This document shows, piece by piece, positions 50,150-59,275 of a stretch of DNA of 64,000 bases (the stretch's first letter is position 1; every line of letters begins with the position of its first letter). Position numbers and translations under genes: made by a program. The notes under the pieces were generated by a model. The model made no database searches and was not told where the DNA came from. It saw only the letters and a program-made list of their open reading frames with translations. The DNA lies in contig JAQXIJ010000061.1 of NCBI GenBank assembly GCA_029007725.1, positions 1 through 64,000 of the forward strand, read 5' to 3'. This stretch comes from Bacillota bacterium (lineage in GTDB: Bacteria > Bacillota > Clostridia > UBA1381).

Positions 50150-51181
50150 ATGAAATTTAAGGCTTTTGACTTTGGGAGTGACGTTGGTATTGACCTCGGC
50201 ACCGCAAATACATTAGTGCATATAAAAGGAAAGGGAATAGTGGTGCGTGAGCCATCCGTGGTTGCAATTGACAAGTATAATCACAAGGTGCTTGCAGTAG
50301 GAAACGATGCGGACGAAATGCTGGGCAGGACTCCCGAGAATATTGTTGCCATACGGCCGGTAAAAGATGGAGTTATAGCAGATTTTGAGATAGCCGAAGC
50401 AATGATGAAGCGCCTTTTGCATATTGCACTCGGAAAAAGAGGAAGCCTGTTTAAGCCAAAGGTAATCGTTTGCGTGCCGTCAGGAGTCACAAATGTAGAA
50501 AAAAGGGCTGTAATGCAGTCACTTTCGCTTGCCGGCGCAAAATCTGTACGGCTTATCGAAGAGCCTATGGCGGCAGCGCTCGGTGCGGGAATTGATGTAA
50601 TGAAGCCATTCGGAAGCATGGTGGTAAACATTGGCGGGGGAACAAGCGAGGTTGCTGTGGTAGCGCTTGGCGGAGTGGTCGCGTCGCGATCAATGCGCTG
50701 CGCCGGAAACAGCTTTGACACAGCGATAATTACTTATGTTAAGAAAAAATATAATCTGACAATAGGAGATAAAACAGCAGAAGAAATAAAGATGGAGCTT
50801 GGATCGGCGCTGCCGTACACCGATGAGGGATTTTATGAAGTGCGCGGCAGAGACGTGGTTACGGGACTGCCTAAAAATGTTCAGGTTTCCGCTGCCGAAG
50901 TGCGCGAGGCAATGGCAGAAAACATTGACTGCATAATTGATGAAATCCGAGAAACGCTTGAAATAACACCAGCGGAACTTACGTCGGACATACTGCGCAA
51001 CGGAATTGTTCTGACCGGCGGCGGAGCGCTTATTAAAAATATAAATAAGGCGATAGAAAGTTCAATAGGAGTGCCGGTAAAGATTGCAGATTCTCCGCTT
51101 GACTGTGTTGCGGTCGGAACGGGAATGGCTATGGAAAATGAGGATATTCTTATGCGTTCGCTTGTGGCACGAAAAAGATGA
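50150..51181 (+). CDS. mreB: Rod-shape-determining protein MreB
   Basis: MreB is the actin-like filament that guides lateral wall synthesis, so the cell is probably a rod. The 343-residue protein shows DVGIDLGTANTLVHIKGKGI near residues 11-30, VCVPSGVTNVEKRAV near 105, EEPMAAALGAGIDV near 136, NIGGGTSEVAVVALGGVV near 160-177 and VLTGGGALIKNINKAI near 287. GGAG precedes ATG 50150. It opens the mreB-mreC-mreD-PBP2 cluster. Confidence 0.97.
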   Translation: MKFKAFDFGSDVGIDLGTANTLVHIKGKGIVVREPSVVAIDKYNHKVLAVGNDADEMLGRTPENIVAIRPVKDGVIADFEIAEAMMKRLLHIALGKRGSLFKPKVIVCVPSGVTNVEKRAVMQSLSLAGAKSVRLIEEPMAAALGAGIDVMKPFGSMVVNIGGGTSEVAVVALGGVVASRSMRCAGNSFDTAIITYVKKKYNLTIGDKTAEEIKMELGSALPYTDEGFYEVRGRDVVTGLPKNVQVSAAEVREAMAENIDCIIDEIRETLEITPAELTSDILRNGIVLTGGGALIKNINKAIESSIGVPVKIADSPLDCVAVGTGMAMENEDILMRSLVARKR

Positions 51182-51200
51182 TTGAAAGAGGAATCCTGTA

Positions 51201-52091
51201 ATGTCGTTTTTAAAAAACAAAATTGTAAAAATAACGTTGGCTGTTATTATTGCATCGGCAGCATTAGCGGTTGCGGCGAATTTTGGGAACAATCCTGTTC
51301 AACGAGTGATGAATACGGCTCTTACACCGATTTATGGAGCCATTTATGATGTCATAACACCAGCAAGAAAATTTTTTGGTGCAGTTTCAAAATCTGGTAC
51401 GTATGAGAAAAAAATATCCGAGCTTGAGCAGCAGGTTACAAAGCTTGAAACCGAAAACAAAAGCCGCGAAGACTATATAGCCGAAAACAGACGCCTAAAG
51501 GAACTTTTGGATCTTAAAGAGGGGATGTCAGACTATAAAACCGTGTCTGCACGCGTTGTGTCCTACGAGCCTAACAGCTGGTACGATACCGTAATGCTCG
51601 ATAAGGGAACAAATGACGGTATAGAAACGGATGATGTGGTGATAACAAAGCTTGGAGTTGCGGGAAAGGTTATAAGCACCGGAACAAATTGGGCAAAGGT
51701 ATCAACTATTATCAATACTGCCCATTCTGTGGGAGTAAAGCTGAGCCGTACTGGTGACGTCGGTGTTGCAAGCGGTGACGCGAGCCTTGCAAAGGACAAG
51801 CAGTGCAAGCTTGAATATCTTTCTAACGATAAGAATCTTATAACCGGTGATATTCTTGTAACATCGGGACTCGGCGGAATATATCCTCCTGATTTGCCGG
51901 TGGGAAAGATAATCGAAATAAAGTCGGACAGTGCTGGAAACCTTAAATACGGCGTTGTGGAGCCGAATGTTGATTTTTCATCGCTTTATGAAGTGTTGGT
52001 GATTACATACTGGGATTCGGGAGCGGGAAATGACAATATTCCGGTGCCGCATGGACAAAAAACGGGTGACGTACAAGATGAAACTGATTAA
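51201..52091 (+). CDS. mreC: Rod-shape-determining protein MreC
   Basis: MreC links MreB to the extracytoplasmic wall machinery. The 296-residue protein has an N-terminal membrane anchor (residues about 10-28) and a coiled coil near 68-105 (ISELEQQVTKLETENKSRED). The beta-domain follows, with SWYDTVMLDKGTNDGIETDD and DILVTSGLGGIYPPDLPVGK. Its 3' end overlaps mreD by 14 nt. Confidence 0.94.
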   Translation: MSFLKNKIVKITLAVIIASAALAVAANFGNNPVQRVMNTALTPIYGAIYDVITPARKFFGAVSKSGTYEKKISELEQQVTKLETENKSREDYIAENRRLKELLDLKEGMSDYKTVSARVVSYEPNSWYDTVMLDKGTNDGIETDDVVITKLGVAGKVISTGTNWAKVSTIINTAHSVGVKLSRTGDVGVASGDASLAKDKQCKLEYLSNDKNLITGDILVTSGLGGIYPPDLPVGKIIEIKSDSAGNLKYGVVEPNVDFSSLYEVLVITYWDSGAGNDNIPVPHGQKTGDVQDETD

Positions 52092-52572
52092 AAATATAAA
52101 ACTTTTTATAATATCATTAGTGGTCATAGTTTTTGAGCTGACTGCCGGAAAATATATTGCTGTCGGCGGAATTTCACCTATGATAACATTTTCGCTTTGT
52201 CTTGCAATGGCGCTTTTGGAGGATAATCCTGTCTATGTTGCGGCAGTCCCGGCAATTTTGGGTGCTGTGCTCGATATAATGTGCGGTCACGGCTTCGGTA
52301 CATATACCATTACCTTTGAGTTGTCTTCTGTGCTGACCTTTTTTGTACGAGACAAGGTATTCAGCTCAAAAATACTTATGCTTATTCCGGATGTTTTTAT
52401 AATGACGTTGATGTGTGAATCGTTGTACTATTTGCTACACATAAGAGCCGTAAATTCAACAGACTATATTGTTGCACTTATATCACTGATTATACCAACT
52501 GCTCTTTATAATATTGTGTTGTGTCTTATTTTTTACTCTGTGCTGAGAGTGATTTTTTACAAAAGGAGGTAG
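52078..52572 (+). CDS. mreD: Rod-shape-determining protein MreD
   Basis: The 164-residue, very hydrophobic protein has about five membrane segments and fits MreD by position and pattern (GGISPMITFSLCLAMALLED, AILGAVLDIMCGHGFGTYTI). ATG 52078 starts the family-like sequence and overlaps the end of mreC; an in-frame extension to 52030 lies entirely inside mreC. PBP2 follows at 3 nt with an AAAAGGAGG site in the mreD end. Confidence 0.85.
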   Translation: MKLIKNIKLFIISLVVIVFELTAGKYIAVGGISPMITFSLCLAMALLEDNPVYVAAVPAILGAVLDIMCGHGFGTYTITFELSSVLTFFVRDKVFSSKILMLIPDVFIMTLMCESLYYLLHIRAVNSTDYIVALISLIIPTALYNIVLCLIFYSVLRVIFYKRR

Positions 52573-52575
52573 CTT

Positions 52576-54654
52576 ATGTCTAAGTGGAGATTGCGTTTTA
52601 TAAAAATAGTTCTTGTTCTTATGATAGGATTGCTTGTGTGGCGACTGTATGATATGCAGATTATAAATGGGCAGGGCTACAAAAATCTTTCTGATCAGAG
52701 AATATCGTCAAATATCACCGAAAAGGCACCGCGCGGAGAAATAACAGACCGATATGGCAGAGTGCTGGTCACAAACAGAAAGGGATATTCAATCAAGCTT
52801 CAAAAAACGGAAATGTCCGATGAGGAATTTAACGTTATGCTTTTGAAGCTTTTTAATATTTTGGACACAGATGGATACACTCTTTCGGATTCTCTGCCTG
52901 TGTCGGAATATCCGTACAAATATACCTTTGCAGACGACGGCGAAAAAAAAGCTTGGTTTTCGGACAAAAAAAAGTTGAACGATACAATGTCTGCAGGAGA
53001 TGTCATGAACTACTATAAAAAGGCTTTCAATATAGCGGATAATTACTCAAACGAGCAGATAAGGCGTCTTGTCGGTCTGAGATATGACATAAGCACAAGT
53101 GGATTTTCTATAAATTCGCCGTACGTCCTTGCTGAGGACGTTTCGCCTTACGTAATTTCAAAAATAAAAGAGCGTCGCGACGAATTTGACGGAATAAACG
53201 TAAGCCAGGACTATTTCAGGCAATATACAAGCGGAACGCGTGCTGCACATATTCTCGGTGTCGTGGGAAAGATTTATAAGGAAGAATATACTGAGCTTGC
53301 GGACAAGGGATACGGAATGAACGACCTTGTCGGGAAACAGGGTATTGAAAAGATATGCGAGGAATATCTGAAGGGATCTGACGGAAGCAGGAATGTTTTT
53401 TACGGAAAGGACGCAAAACTGATAGGTGAAGAAAACAATGTGCCGGCAACACCGGGAGATTATGTTGTGCTTACAATAGACAGTGAGCTTCAGCGAATTG
53501 CGGAGGAATCGCTTGAGCGCAACATAAAGGAAATTGCCCAAAGGGGTGCGTCATCGGTTAAACGAGGAGGCGACGCAAATGCCGGTGCGGCGGTTGCGAT
53601 AGATATAAAAACTGGTGAGGTTTTGGCTCTTGCTACCTATCCGACCTATGACCCGGCCAAATTTAATGAAGATTACAGCAAACTTTTGAAGGATTCGGCA
53701 AAGCCGTTGTGGAACAGAGCTATAAGCGGAACATATACTCCCGGCTCGACCTTTAAGCCGCTGACTGCAATTGCGGCGCTGTCAACAGGGGCTATTACTA
53801 CAAATGAACATATTTCGTGTGACGGCGTTTACCGCTACTATAGCGACTATCAGCCAAAATGCTGGATTTGGAGTGAATCCGGAAAAACACATGGAAGCAT
53901 AAATGTTACGCAGGCGATTGAATATTCCTGCAACTGTTTTTTTTATGAAACTGGCAGAAGAACCGGAATAGATGCCATTGACGAATATGCAAAAAAAATG
54001 GGCTTGGGAGAAAAAACCGGAATAGAACTGACCGAAGAGGTAAGCGGAAATGTTGCAAGCCCGGAATATAAGAAGACACTCTATAAAAATGCATCGGATC
54101 AAAAATGGCGCGGCGGCGATACCATACAGACAGCTATCGGACAGTCGTATTCCGAATTTACTCCAATAGGTCTTGCCAACTATGTAGCAACAATTGCAAA
54201 TGGCGGAACTCGGTACAAGACGCATATTATAAAAAGTGTTCATTCGTCGGTTGACGGCAGCACTGTATATGAAAGTCAGCCTGTTATATTAGAAAATGTA
54301 TCAATTTCGGAGGATAATTTAAACGCGGTAAAACGCGGTATGCTGGGCGTTACGGACGAGGGTTCGGCAAAACAGATTTTCAAGGATTATCCGATTGCGG
54401 TAGGAGGAAAAACCGGAACGGCACAGGTGGGCAAAAAGGTTTCAAACAATGCTTTGTTTGTTTCCTTCGCACCGTTTGATGCACCTGAAATTGCGGTTGC
54501 GGTAGTAATAGAGCATGGCTTTCGTGGGGCAAATGCGGCTTACATCGCACGTGATATATTTAATGAATACTTCGGACTGAAAACCGATGAAGAAACAAAA
54601 AATGATGAAAAAACCGAACCTGAAACAGCTGTGAAAAGTGACCTTCTGCCGTAA
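52576..54654 (+). CDS. mrdA: Penicillin-binding protein 2 (elongation transpeptidase)
   Basis: This class B PBP crosslinks peptidoglycan during rod elongation with RodA. In the 692-residue protein, an N-terminal membrane segment spans about 8-25. The dimerisation motif APRGEITDRYGRVL is near 53-66. The transpeptidase domain has SxxK at S391 (PGSTFKPL), SxN at S451 (YSCNCF) and KTG at K612 (GGKTGTAQ). All catalytic motifs are intact. Position after mreBCD is the usual one. Confidence 0.95.
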   Translation: MSKWRLRFIKIVLVLMIGLLVWRLYDMQIINGQGYKNLSDQRISSNITEKAPRGEITDRYGRVLVTNRKGYSIKLQKTEMSDEEFNVMLLKLFNILDTDGYTLSDSLPVSEYPYKYTFADDGEKKAWFSDKKKLNDTMSAGDVMNYYKKAFNIADNYSNEQIRRLVGLRYDISTSGFSINSPYVLAEDVSPYVISKIKERRDEFDGINVSQDYFRQYTSGTRAAHILGVVGKIYKEEYTELADKGYGMNDLVGKQGIEKICEEYLKGSDGSRNVFYGKDAKLIGEENNVPATPGDYVVLTIDSELQRIAEESLERNIKEIAQRGASSVKRGGDANAGAAVAIDIKTGEVLALATYPTYDPAKFNEDYSKLLKDSAKPLWNRAISGTYTPGSTFKPLTAIAALSTGAITTNEHISCDGVYRYYSDYQPKCWIWSESGKTHGSINVTQAIEYSCNCFFYETGRRTGIDAIDEYAKKMGLGEKTGIELTEEVSGNVASPEYKKTLYKNASDQKWRGGDTIQTAIGQSYSEFTPIGLANYVATIANGGTRYKTHIIKSVHSSVDGSTVYESQPVILENVSISEDNLNAVKRGMLGVTDEGSAKQIFKDYPIAVGGKTGTAQVGKKVSNNALFVSFAPFDAPEIAVAVVIEHGFRGANAAYIARDIFNEYFGLKTDEETKNDEKTEPETAVKSDLLP

Positions 54655-54689
54655 ATAGTTGAAATTTACTATTATTTTTGATAAAATTA

Positions 54690-54718
54690 TTTACAAAATT
54701 GTATTTTTTTGATATAAT
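54690..54718 (+). promoter_or_regulatory. Promoter of mgsA
   Basis: TTTACA (54690-54695) and TATAAT (54713-54718) with 17 bp between them, 34 bp before the GTG start. Confidence 0.75.
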
Positions 54719-54751
54719 GATAATATATTACGGTATGGGAGGTACATCACA

Positions 54752-55159
54752 GTGAATATTGCGTTTATTGCACATGACAAAAAAAAAGAGCTGATGATTC
54801 AGTTTTGCATCGCATATAAAGGAATATTTGAGAAACACACACTTTTCGCAACCGATACCACTGGGAAGATGATTACGGAAAATACCGGAATGAGCGTATA
54901 TCGTTTTTTGTCAGGACCGCAGGGCGGCGACCAGCAGATTGGTGCAAGGGTTGCATACAACGAGATTGATCTTGTGCTGTTTTTCAGAGATCCGATAACT
55001 GCCGGAAGCTATGAGCCGGATGTTTCCAATCTTCTGAAGCTTTGCGATATGCACAATATTCCGATCGCGACAAATCTTGCAACGGCAGAGGTTCTTATCC
55101 ACGGTCTTGAACGCGGCGACCTCGACTGGCGTGATATTGTTAATCCTAAAAACAAATAG
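54752..55159 (+). CDS. mgsA: Methylglyoxal synthase
   Basis: MgsA turns dihydroxyacetone phosphate into methylglyoxal and phosphate, an overflow route relieving phosphate stress in glycolysis. The 135-residue protein has [18 protein letters not shown], the phosphate loop ATDTTGKMI near residues 34-42 and [20 protein letters not shown] near 54-73. [15 protein letters not shown] and the C-terminal NLATAEVLI complete it. The start is GTG, with GGGAGG 9 nt upstream. Confidence 0.96.
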   Translation: MNIAFIAHDKKKELMIQFCIAYKGIFEKHTLFATDTTGKMITENTGMSVYRFLSGPQGGDQQIGARVAYNEIDLVLFFRDPITAGSYEPDVSNLLKLCDMHNIPIATNLATAEVLIHGLERGDLDWRDIVNPKNK

Positions 55160-55167
55160 AGAAATAA

Positions 55168-55193
55168 AAACAATGCTCAGCATTGTTTTTTTT
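55168..55193 (+). terminator. Terminator of mgsA
   Basis: AAACAATGC and GCATTGTTT pair around TCA, followed by more T residues. The AT-rich 130 bp after it hold no recognised feature. Confidence 0.88.
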
Positions 55194-55333
55194 GAAATTA
55201 TATAAAATGTACCATTATGACTCACTATGTATTTATACTCTCAATTTATGCATATTTAAAACTTTATGTTGCTTTTGACTTGACATTTCAAGAAAAATAA
55301 ATTCAAGAAGTAAATTGCCAATATGCAAAAAGT

Positions 55334-55376
55334 GAACTGCGGTACCTTGTGGTGTGTGCACAGAATACCGCAGTTC
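55334..55376 (-). terminator. Long inverted repeat after spoVT
   Basis: GAACTGCGGTA (55334-55344) and TACCGCAGTTC (55366-55376) are a perfect 11-bp inverted repeat with a 21-nt loop. On the minus strand ACTTTTT follows. It probably terminates spoVT. Confidence 0.65.
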
Positions 55377-55402
55377 ATGGCGTATTATACAATAATGTTT
55401 TT

Positions 55403-55942
55403 TTAGCCTTCCATGTGCTTGCCGAGAAAAGTCGCCGCCGCTTCGGCAAGTTTTAAATCGGTGTCGTCCGGCTGCTCGCCGTTGCCTACGGCAAAAATGA
55501 CCGAGCCTATTGTGTCGCCTTCAGAAACAATAGGAACCACAACTCCGGCATTATAGCCCGAGGCGCCTTCTGCTATTGCCATTCCCGAATCAAATCCCTG
55601 AGATTTAAAAATCTGTTTTTCCGAAAGAATTCCTTCGATATCCGATGTTATGCGCTTTTCCATAATTTCTTTTTTGGGGATTCCGGAGGCAGCAATTACG
55701 TTGTCACGGTCGGTTATAACAGCCGGTTTGCCGCTTGTTTTTGAAAGTGCTTCGGTATATGTTACGGCAAAGTCTCCAAGCTCGCCGATCGGAGAGTATT
55801 TTTTAAATATAACTTCACCATCTTTTTCAGTAAAAATCTCCAATGGGTCGCCCTCGCGTATACGCATGGTACGTCTGATTTCTTTTGGTATTACAACACG
55901 TCCGAGATCGTCAATTCGTCTGACAATTCCAGTAGCTTTCAT
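55403..55942 (-). CDS. spoVT: Stage V sporulation protein T
   Basis: SpoVT is a forespore transcription regulator. The 179-residue protein has the AbrB-type swapped-hairpin DNA-binding domain MKATGIVRRIDDLGRVVIPK, EIRRTMRIREGDPLEI, then a GAF domain (residues about 55-179) with GFDSGMAIAEGASGYNAGVV and GSVIFAVGNGEQ. Domain order and length match the family. AAAGGAG precedes the ATG. Together with spoVG it supports a spore-forming lineage. Confidence 0.96.
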   Translation of the reverse strand: MKATGIVRRIDDLGRVVIPKEIRRTMRIREGDPLEIFTEKDGEVIFKKYSPIGELGDFAVTYTEALSKTSGKPAVITDRDNVIAASGIPKKEIMEKRITSDIEGILSEKQIFKSQGFDSGMAIAEGASGYNAGVVVPIVSEGDTIGSVIFAVGNGEQPDDTDLKLAEAAATFLGKHMEG

Positions 55943-56057
55943 ATATAAAAAACTCCTTTTTTTGAATTTACAGGATTATTTTGTGTCAAAAAAAGCAGTT
56001 TTATGTAATTTGTTTTGGGGAATTTAATGGAATTATTTTCTTTAAAATTTAATTAAT

Positions 56058-56092
56058 TAAAAAAAGCAGGATTGCCGTAAAAGCAGTCCTGC
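56058..56092 (-). terminator. Terminator of mscL
   Basis: GCAGGATTGC (56066-56075) and GCAGTCCTGC (56083-56092) form a 10-bp stem with one wobble. On the minus strand a run of T follows. Confidence 0.88.
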
Positions 56093-56099
56093 ATAAAAA

Positions 56100-56504
56100 T
56101 TATTTGTTTTGTTCCTTTAACAAATCGCGGATTTCGGTAAGCAAAAGTTCCTCTTTTGAAGGCTCGGGAGTTTTTGTTTCAACTGCTTTAGTTTCTTTTT
56201 TTGCAAATTTTTCGCGTGCGGCATTCATAAATTTTATCATAATGAATACTGAAATTGCAATTAGCAAAAAGTCGATGACAGACTGCAAAAACATTCCGTA
56301 GGGAATAGTGAGAGTATCCTGAATTTTTATCTCAAGCGTGGATACATTGACCTTGCCGGTTATAACACCGATGACCGGTGTTATAATATTTTCAACAAGT
56401 GAATTTACGATTTTGGTAAAAGCAGTACCCATAACAACACCGACAGCCATGTCAAGCACATTTCCTCGGTAAATGAATTTTTTAAATTCTTCAAAAAATT
56501 TCAT
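56100..56504 (-). CDS. mscL: Large-conductance mechanosensitive channel
   Basis: MscL opens under hypo-osmotic membrane tension. The 134-residue protein has the N-terminal amphipathic helix MKFFEEFKKFIYRGNVLDMA, the pore helix AVGVVMGTAFTKIVNSLVEN, a periplasmic loop and TM2 IPYGMFLQSVIDFLLIAISV. The charged C-terminal helix EELLLTEIRDLLKEQ closes it. The length is typical. It lies 12 nt downstream of glyS on the same strand. Confidence 0.96.
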   Translation of the reverse strand: MKFFEEFKKFIYRGNVLDMAVGVVMGTAFTKIVNSLVENIITPVIGVITGKVNVSTLEIKIQDTLTIPYGMFLQSVIDFLLIAISVFIMIKFMNAAREKFAKKETKAVETKTPEPSKEELLLTEIRDLLKEQNK

Positions 56505-56516
56505 GAAAATAACCTC

Positions 56517-57908
56517 CTAAAACGCAAGTTTTTCCGAAAGGAACCCCTCAAGCTCGGAAATCTTGATTCTCTGCTGATCCATGGTATCTCTGTCGCGTAC
56601 GGTTACTGAATTGTCATTTTGAGAATCGAAGTCATATGTTATGCAGAAAGGAGTTCCGATTTCGTCTTGTCGGCGGTAACGCTTTCCGATTGAACCTGCA
56701 TCATCATACTCTATGTTAAACTGCTTTGAAAGCTCTTCAAAGACCTTTCCGGCACCTTCATTAAGCTTCTTTGAAAGCGGCAGAACGGCTGCCTTTACCG
56801 GAGCCAAAGCCGGATGGAGGTGAAGAACTACACGGCTGTCACCGTCGCCGAGGTCTTCTTCGTTATATGCTTCAACCAAAAATGCAAGTGTAACGCGGTC
56901 CGCACCGAGAGATGGTTCGATGCAGTACGGGATGTATCTTTCGTTTGTAAGCTGGTCGATATATTCCATGCTTTCGCCCGAATGATCCTGGTGCTGCTTT
57001 AAATCGTAGTCTGTTCTGTCAGCAATTCCCCAGAGCTCTCCCCAACCGAATGGGAATACAAATTCAATATCCGATGTTGCCTTTGAATAGAATGCAAGTT
57101 CTTCCTTTGAATGGTCGCGGAAACGCAGATTTTCTTCCTTTATGCCGAGTGCTAAAAGCCACTTCATGCAATAATCTTTCCAATAATAGAACCAATCAAG
57201 GTCATCACCGGGTTTGCAAAAAAATTCGAGCTCCATCTGTTCAAATTCACGTGTACGGAAAGTGAAGTTGCCCGGAGTGATTTCGTTTCGGAATGATTTT
57301 CCAACCTGACCGATACCGAAGGGGATTTTTTTTCTTGATGTACGCTGAACATTTTTAAAGTTCACGAAAATACCCTGAGCTGTTTCGGGACGCAGATAAA
57401 CCGTTGAGGAGGAGTCCTCGGTTACGCCCTGAAATGTTTTAAACATTAGGTTAAATTGTCTGATATCTGTAAAATTCTGCTTGCCGCATTCAGGGCATAC
57501 GATGTTGTGTTCTTTTATATAATCGAGCATTTTTTCGTTATTCCATCCGTCAACAGTAAGATCTTCACCGTGCTCAAAGGCGTAATCTTCAATCAGCTTG
57601 TCGGCTCTGTGCCGCGCATGACATTCCTTACAGTCCATAAGCGGATCGGAAAAGCCACCGATATGCCCGGAAGCAACCCATGTTTCTGGATTCATAAGTA
57701 TTGCGCAGTCAACGCCGACATTGTATTTTGATTCTTGAACAAATTTTTTCCACCATGCTTTTTTTATGTTGTTTTTAAATTCAACACCCAAAGGACCGTA
57801 GTCCCAGGTGTTTGCAAGACCGCCGTATATTTCGCTGCCCGGATATATGAATCCGCGGCTTTTACATAGCGCTACAATTTTATCCATTGTTTTTTCTGAA
57901 TTATTCAT
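56517..57908 (-). CDS. glyS: Glycyl-tRNA synthetase (single-chain alpha2 type)
   Basis: The 463-residue class II synthetase charges tRNA-Gly. It has [20 protein letters not shown] at the N-terminus, [16 protein letters not shown], motif 2 [20 protein letters not shown] near residues 206-225, and motif 3 with [15 protein letters not shown] near 331-345. A zinc-like [11 protein letters not shown] and CPECGKQNF are present. The C-terminal anticodon-binding domain contains [20 protein letters not shown]. No T-box is visible upstream, although glyS genes often have one in Firmicutes. Confidence 0.96.
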   Translation of the reverse strand: MNNSEKTMDKIVALCKSRGFIYPGSEIYGGLANTWDYGPLGVEFKNNIKKAWWKKFVQESKYNVGVDCAILMNPETWVASGHIGGFSDPLMDCKECHARHRADKLIEDYAFEHGEDLTVDGWNNEKMLDYIKEHNIVCPECGKQNFTDIRQFNLMFKTFQGVTEDSSSTVYLRPETAQGIFVNFKNVQRTSRKKIPFGIGQVGKSFRNEITPGNFTFRTREFEQMELEFFCKPGDDLDWFYYWKDYCMKWLLALGIKEENLRFRDHSKEELAFYSKATSDIEFVFPFGWGELWGIADRTDYDLKQHQDHSGESMEYIDQLTNERYIPYCIEPSLGADRVTLAFLVEAYNEEDLGDGDSRVVLHLHPALAPVKAAVLPLSKKLNEGAGKVFEELSKQFNIEYDDAGSIGKRYRRQDEIGTPFCITYDFDSQNDNSVTVRDRDTMDQQRIKISELEGFLSEKLAF

Positions 57909-58045
57909 TTTTGCACCAATTCCTTTTTTTACATAATAATAAGTATAGTTTACTTGTAAATTTCCAATTTGTCAATAGAGAGAGTTTGTTTTTCGACGAT
58001 TTACACATAATTTTATTAAAAAGCGCTATTATGTCAACCAAAAAT

Positions 58046-58161
58046 GTGAGGATAAAGTTATCCACTTATCCACATTTATCAGTTAATAACACGCAAAAAT
58101 GCGCGTTTTTGACAACAATGTTACAAAATTTGATGGATAACAGTGTGGATAAAGTGGATAG
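58046..58161. other. Cluster of DnaA-box-like 9-mers
   Basis: The glyS-birA gap contains TTATCCACT (58058-58066) and TTATCCACA (58066-58074, perfect) on the plus strand. On the minus strand are TTATCCACA (58144-58152, perfect), TTATCCATC (58132-58140), CTATCCACT (58153-58161) and TTATCCTCA (58046-58054). Two opposed groups face each other across about 60 bp of AT-rich DNA. This is an initiator-binding pattern, of the origin, datA/DARS or regulatory type. Confidence 0.6.
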
Positions 58162-58166
58162 TAACA

Positions 58167-58188
58167 TTACTGTAATCTTACTGTAATC
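58167..58188 (+). repeat. Tandem 11-bp direct repeat
   Basis: TTACTGTAATC occurs twice with no gap (58167-58177, 58178-58188), about one helical turn per unit. It lies between the DnaA-box cluster and the birA promoter. Confidence 0.85.
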
Positions 58189-58213
58189 TAAATTATGTAC
58201 CCACGTCACAAAT

Positions 58214-58242
58214 TTGACAAAATTGCCTTTAAGTATTATAAT
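58214..58242 (+). promoter_or_regulatory. Promoter of birA
   Basis: TTGACA (58214-58219) and TATAAT (58237-58242) are perfect hexamers with a 17-bp spacer. Confidence 0.85.
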
Positions 58243-58277
58243 TAGCAAAAATACTACAAAATAAGGAAATGAAAACT

Positions 58278-59216
58278 ATGAAGTATAAAATCCTGGAGCT
58301 CTTAACCCGCGCAGACGGATATGTATCTGGTGAAAAAATTTCGGAAAAATTCAATATATCACGCAGCGCAGTGTGGAAACACATAAATGCATTGCGAAAA
58401 GACGGATATGAAATCAATTCGTCAACCAATAAAGGTTACAGACTTACAGTAAGGCCTGACACAATTGATGCAGGACTGCTGGAAAAGCATCTGACGGGGA
58501 GGGTTTATTACGCTAAGGAAATAAAATCCACCAACCTTTGGGCAAAGAGTGCAGAGGACGTCCCGGATGGAAGCCTATTTATTACCGAAAGTCAGACTGG
58601 CGGAAGAGGACGTCTTGGAAGAACATGGTCTTCACCCATGGGTGATGGGATTTGTATGAGTCTTTATCTAAAGCCAGAAATTTCGCCTGCAATCGTATCA
58701 CAGCTTACACTTGTTGCGGGGCTTGCCGTGTCAAGAGTGATTGAAGATGCGAAAATAAAGTGGCCGAATGATGTACTCATTGACGATAAAAAGATCTGCG
58801 GAATACTGACCGAGATGTCTGCAGAAATGGACAGGGCAGAATTCGTTGTTATAGGTATCGGCATAAATATCAATAACACAAGCTTTCCCGAAGATTTGGC
58901 AGACAAGGCAACGTCGCTGTATATCGAAAAAGGTGTTAAATATGACAGAAACACGATTATTACGGATTTTTTGGATAATTTCCGTACATTGTACAATGAT
59001 TTCTTAAAGCACGGATTTTTGGCGCTTAAAGCAGAATATGAAGAAAAGTGTGTAACACTCGGAAGAAAGGTAAGAATTATCCGAGGAGAAAAAGAAGTAA
59101 TTGCTGATGCGGTTAGAATAACCGATGGCGGCGAGCTTGTTGTGATTTATGGAGGAAAAGAAACGATCATAAATTCGGGCGAGGTTTCGGTAAGAGGACT
59201 TTTGGGATATAATTAG
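58278..59216 (+). CDS. birA: Biotin-[acetyl-CoA-carboxylase] ligase / biotin repressor BirA
   Basis: BirA attaches biotin to carboxylases and can repress biotin genes. The 312-residue protein has an N-terminal winged HTH (KISEKFNISRSAVWKHINAL near residues 20-39). The ligase domain has TESQTGGRGRLGRTWSSPMG near 99-118, KWPNDVLIDDKKICGILTEM near 160-179 and VVIGIGININN near 190. A C-terminal SH3-like domain follows. Group II (regulatory) type. ATG 58278 follows AAGGAA at 9 nt; ATG 58269 touches that site. Confidence 0.95.
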   Translation: MKYKILELLTRADGYVSGEKISEKFNISRSAVWKHINALRKDGYEINSSTNKGYRLTVRPDTIDAGLLEKHLTGRVYYAKEIKSTNLWAKSAEDVPDGSLFITESQTGGRGRLGRTWSSPMGDGICMSLYLKPEISPAIVSQLTLVAGLAVSRVIEDAKIKWPNDVLIDDKKICGILTEMSAEMDRAEFVVIGIGININNTSFPEDLADKATSLYIEKGVKYDRNTIITDFLDNFRTLYNDFLKHGFLALKAEYEEKCVTLGRKVRIIRGEKEVIADAVRITDGGELVVIYGGKETIINSGEVSVRGLLGYN

Positions 59217-59275
59217 TACTTGAAATATATGCGGAAATTTGATATACTTTTTTTCAAATAACTTTTGGGGGTGTC

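Noticed and set aside
57909-58045. T-box or other riboswitch upstream of glyS
   Set aside because: No T-box core, Stem I motifs or terminator-antiterminator pair on the minus strand; only AT-rich sequence and the DnaA-box-like cluster further out.
58167-58242. BirA operator at its own promoter
   Set aside because: The tandem TTACTGTAATC is a direct repeat and does not match the long inverted operator known for BirA; no such palindrome was found here.
58269-58277. Upstream ATG of birA as start
   Set aside because: It abuts the AAGGAA ribosome site; the ATG at 58278 has proper spacing.
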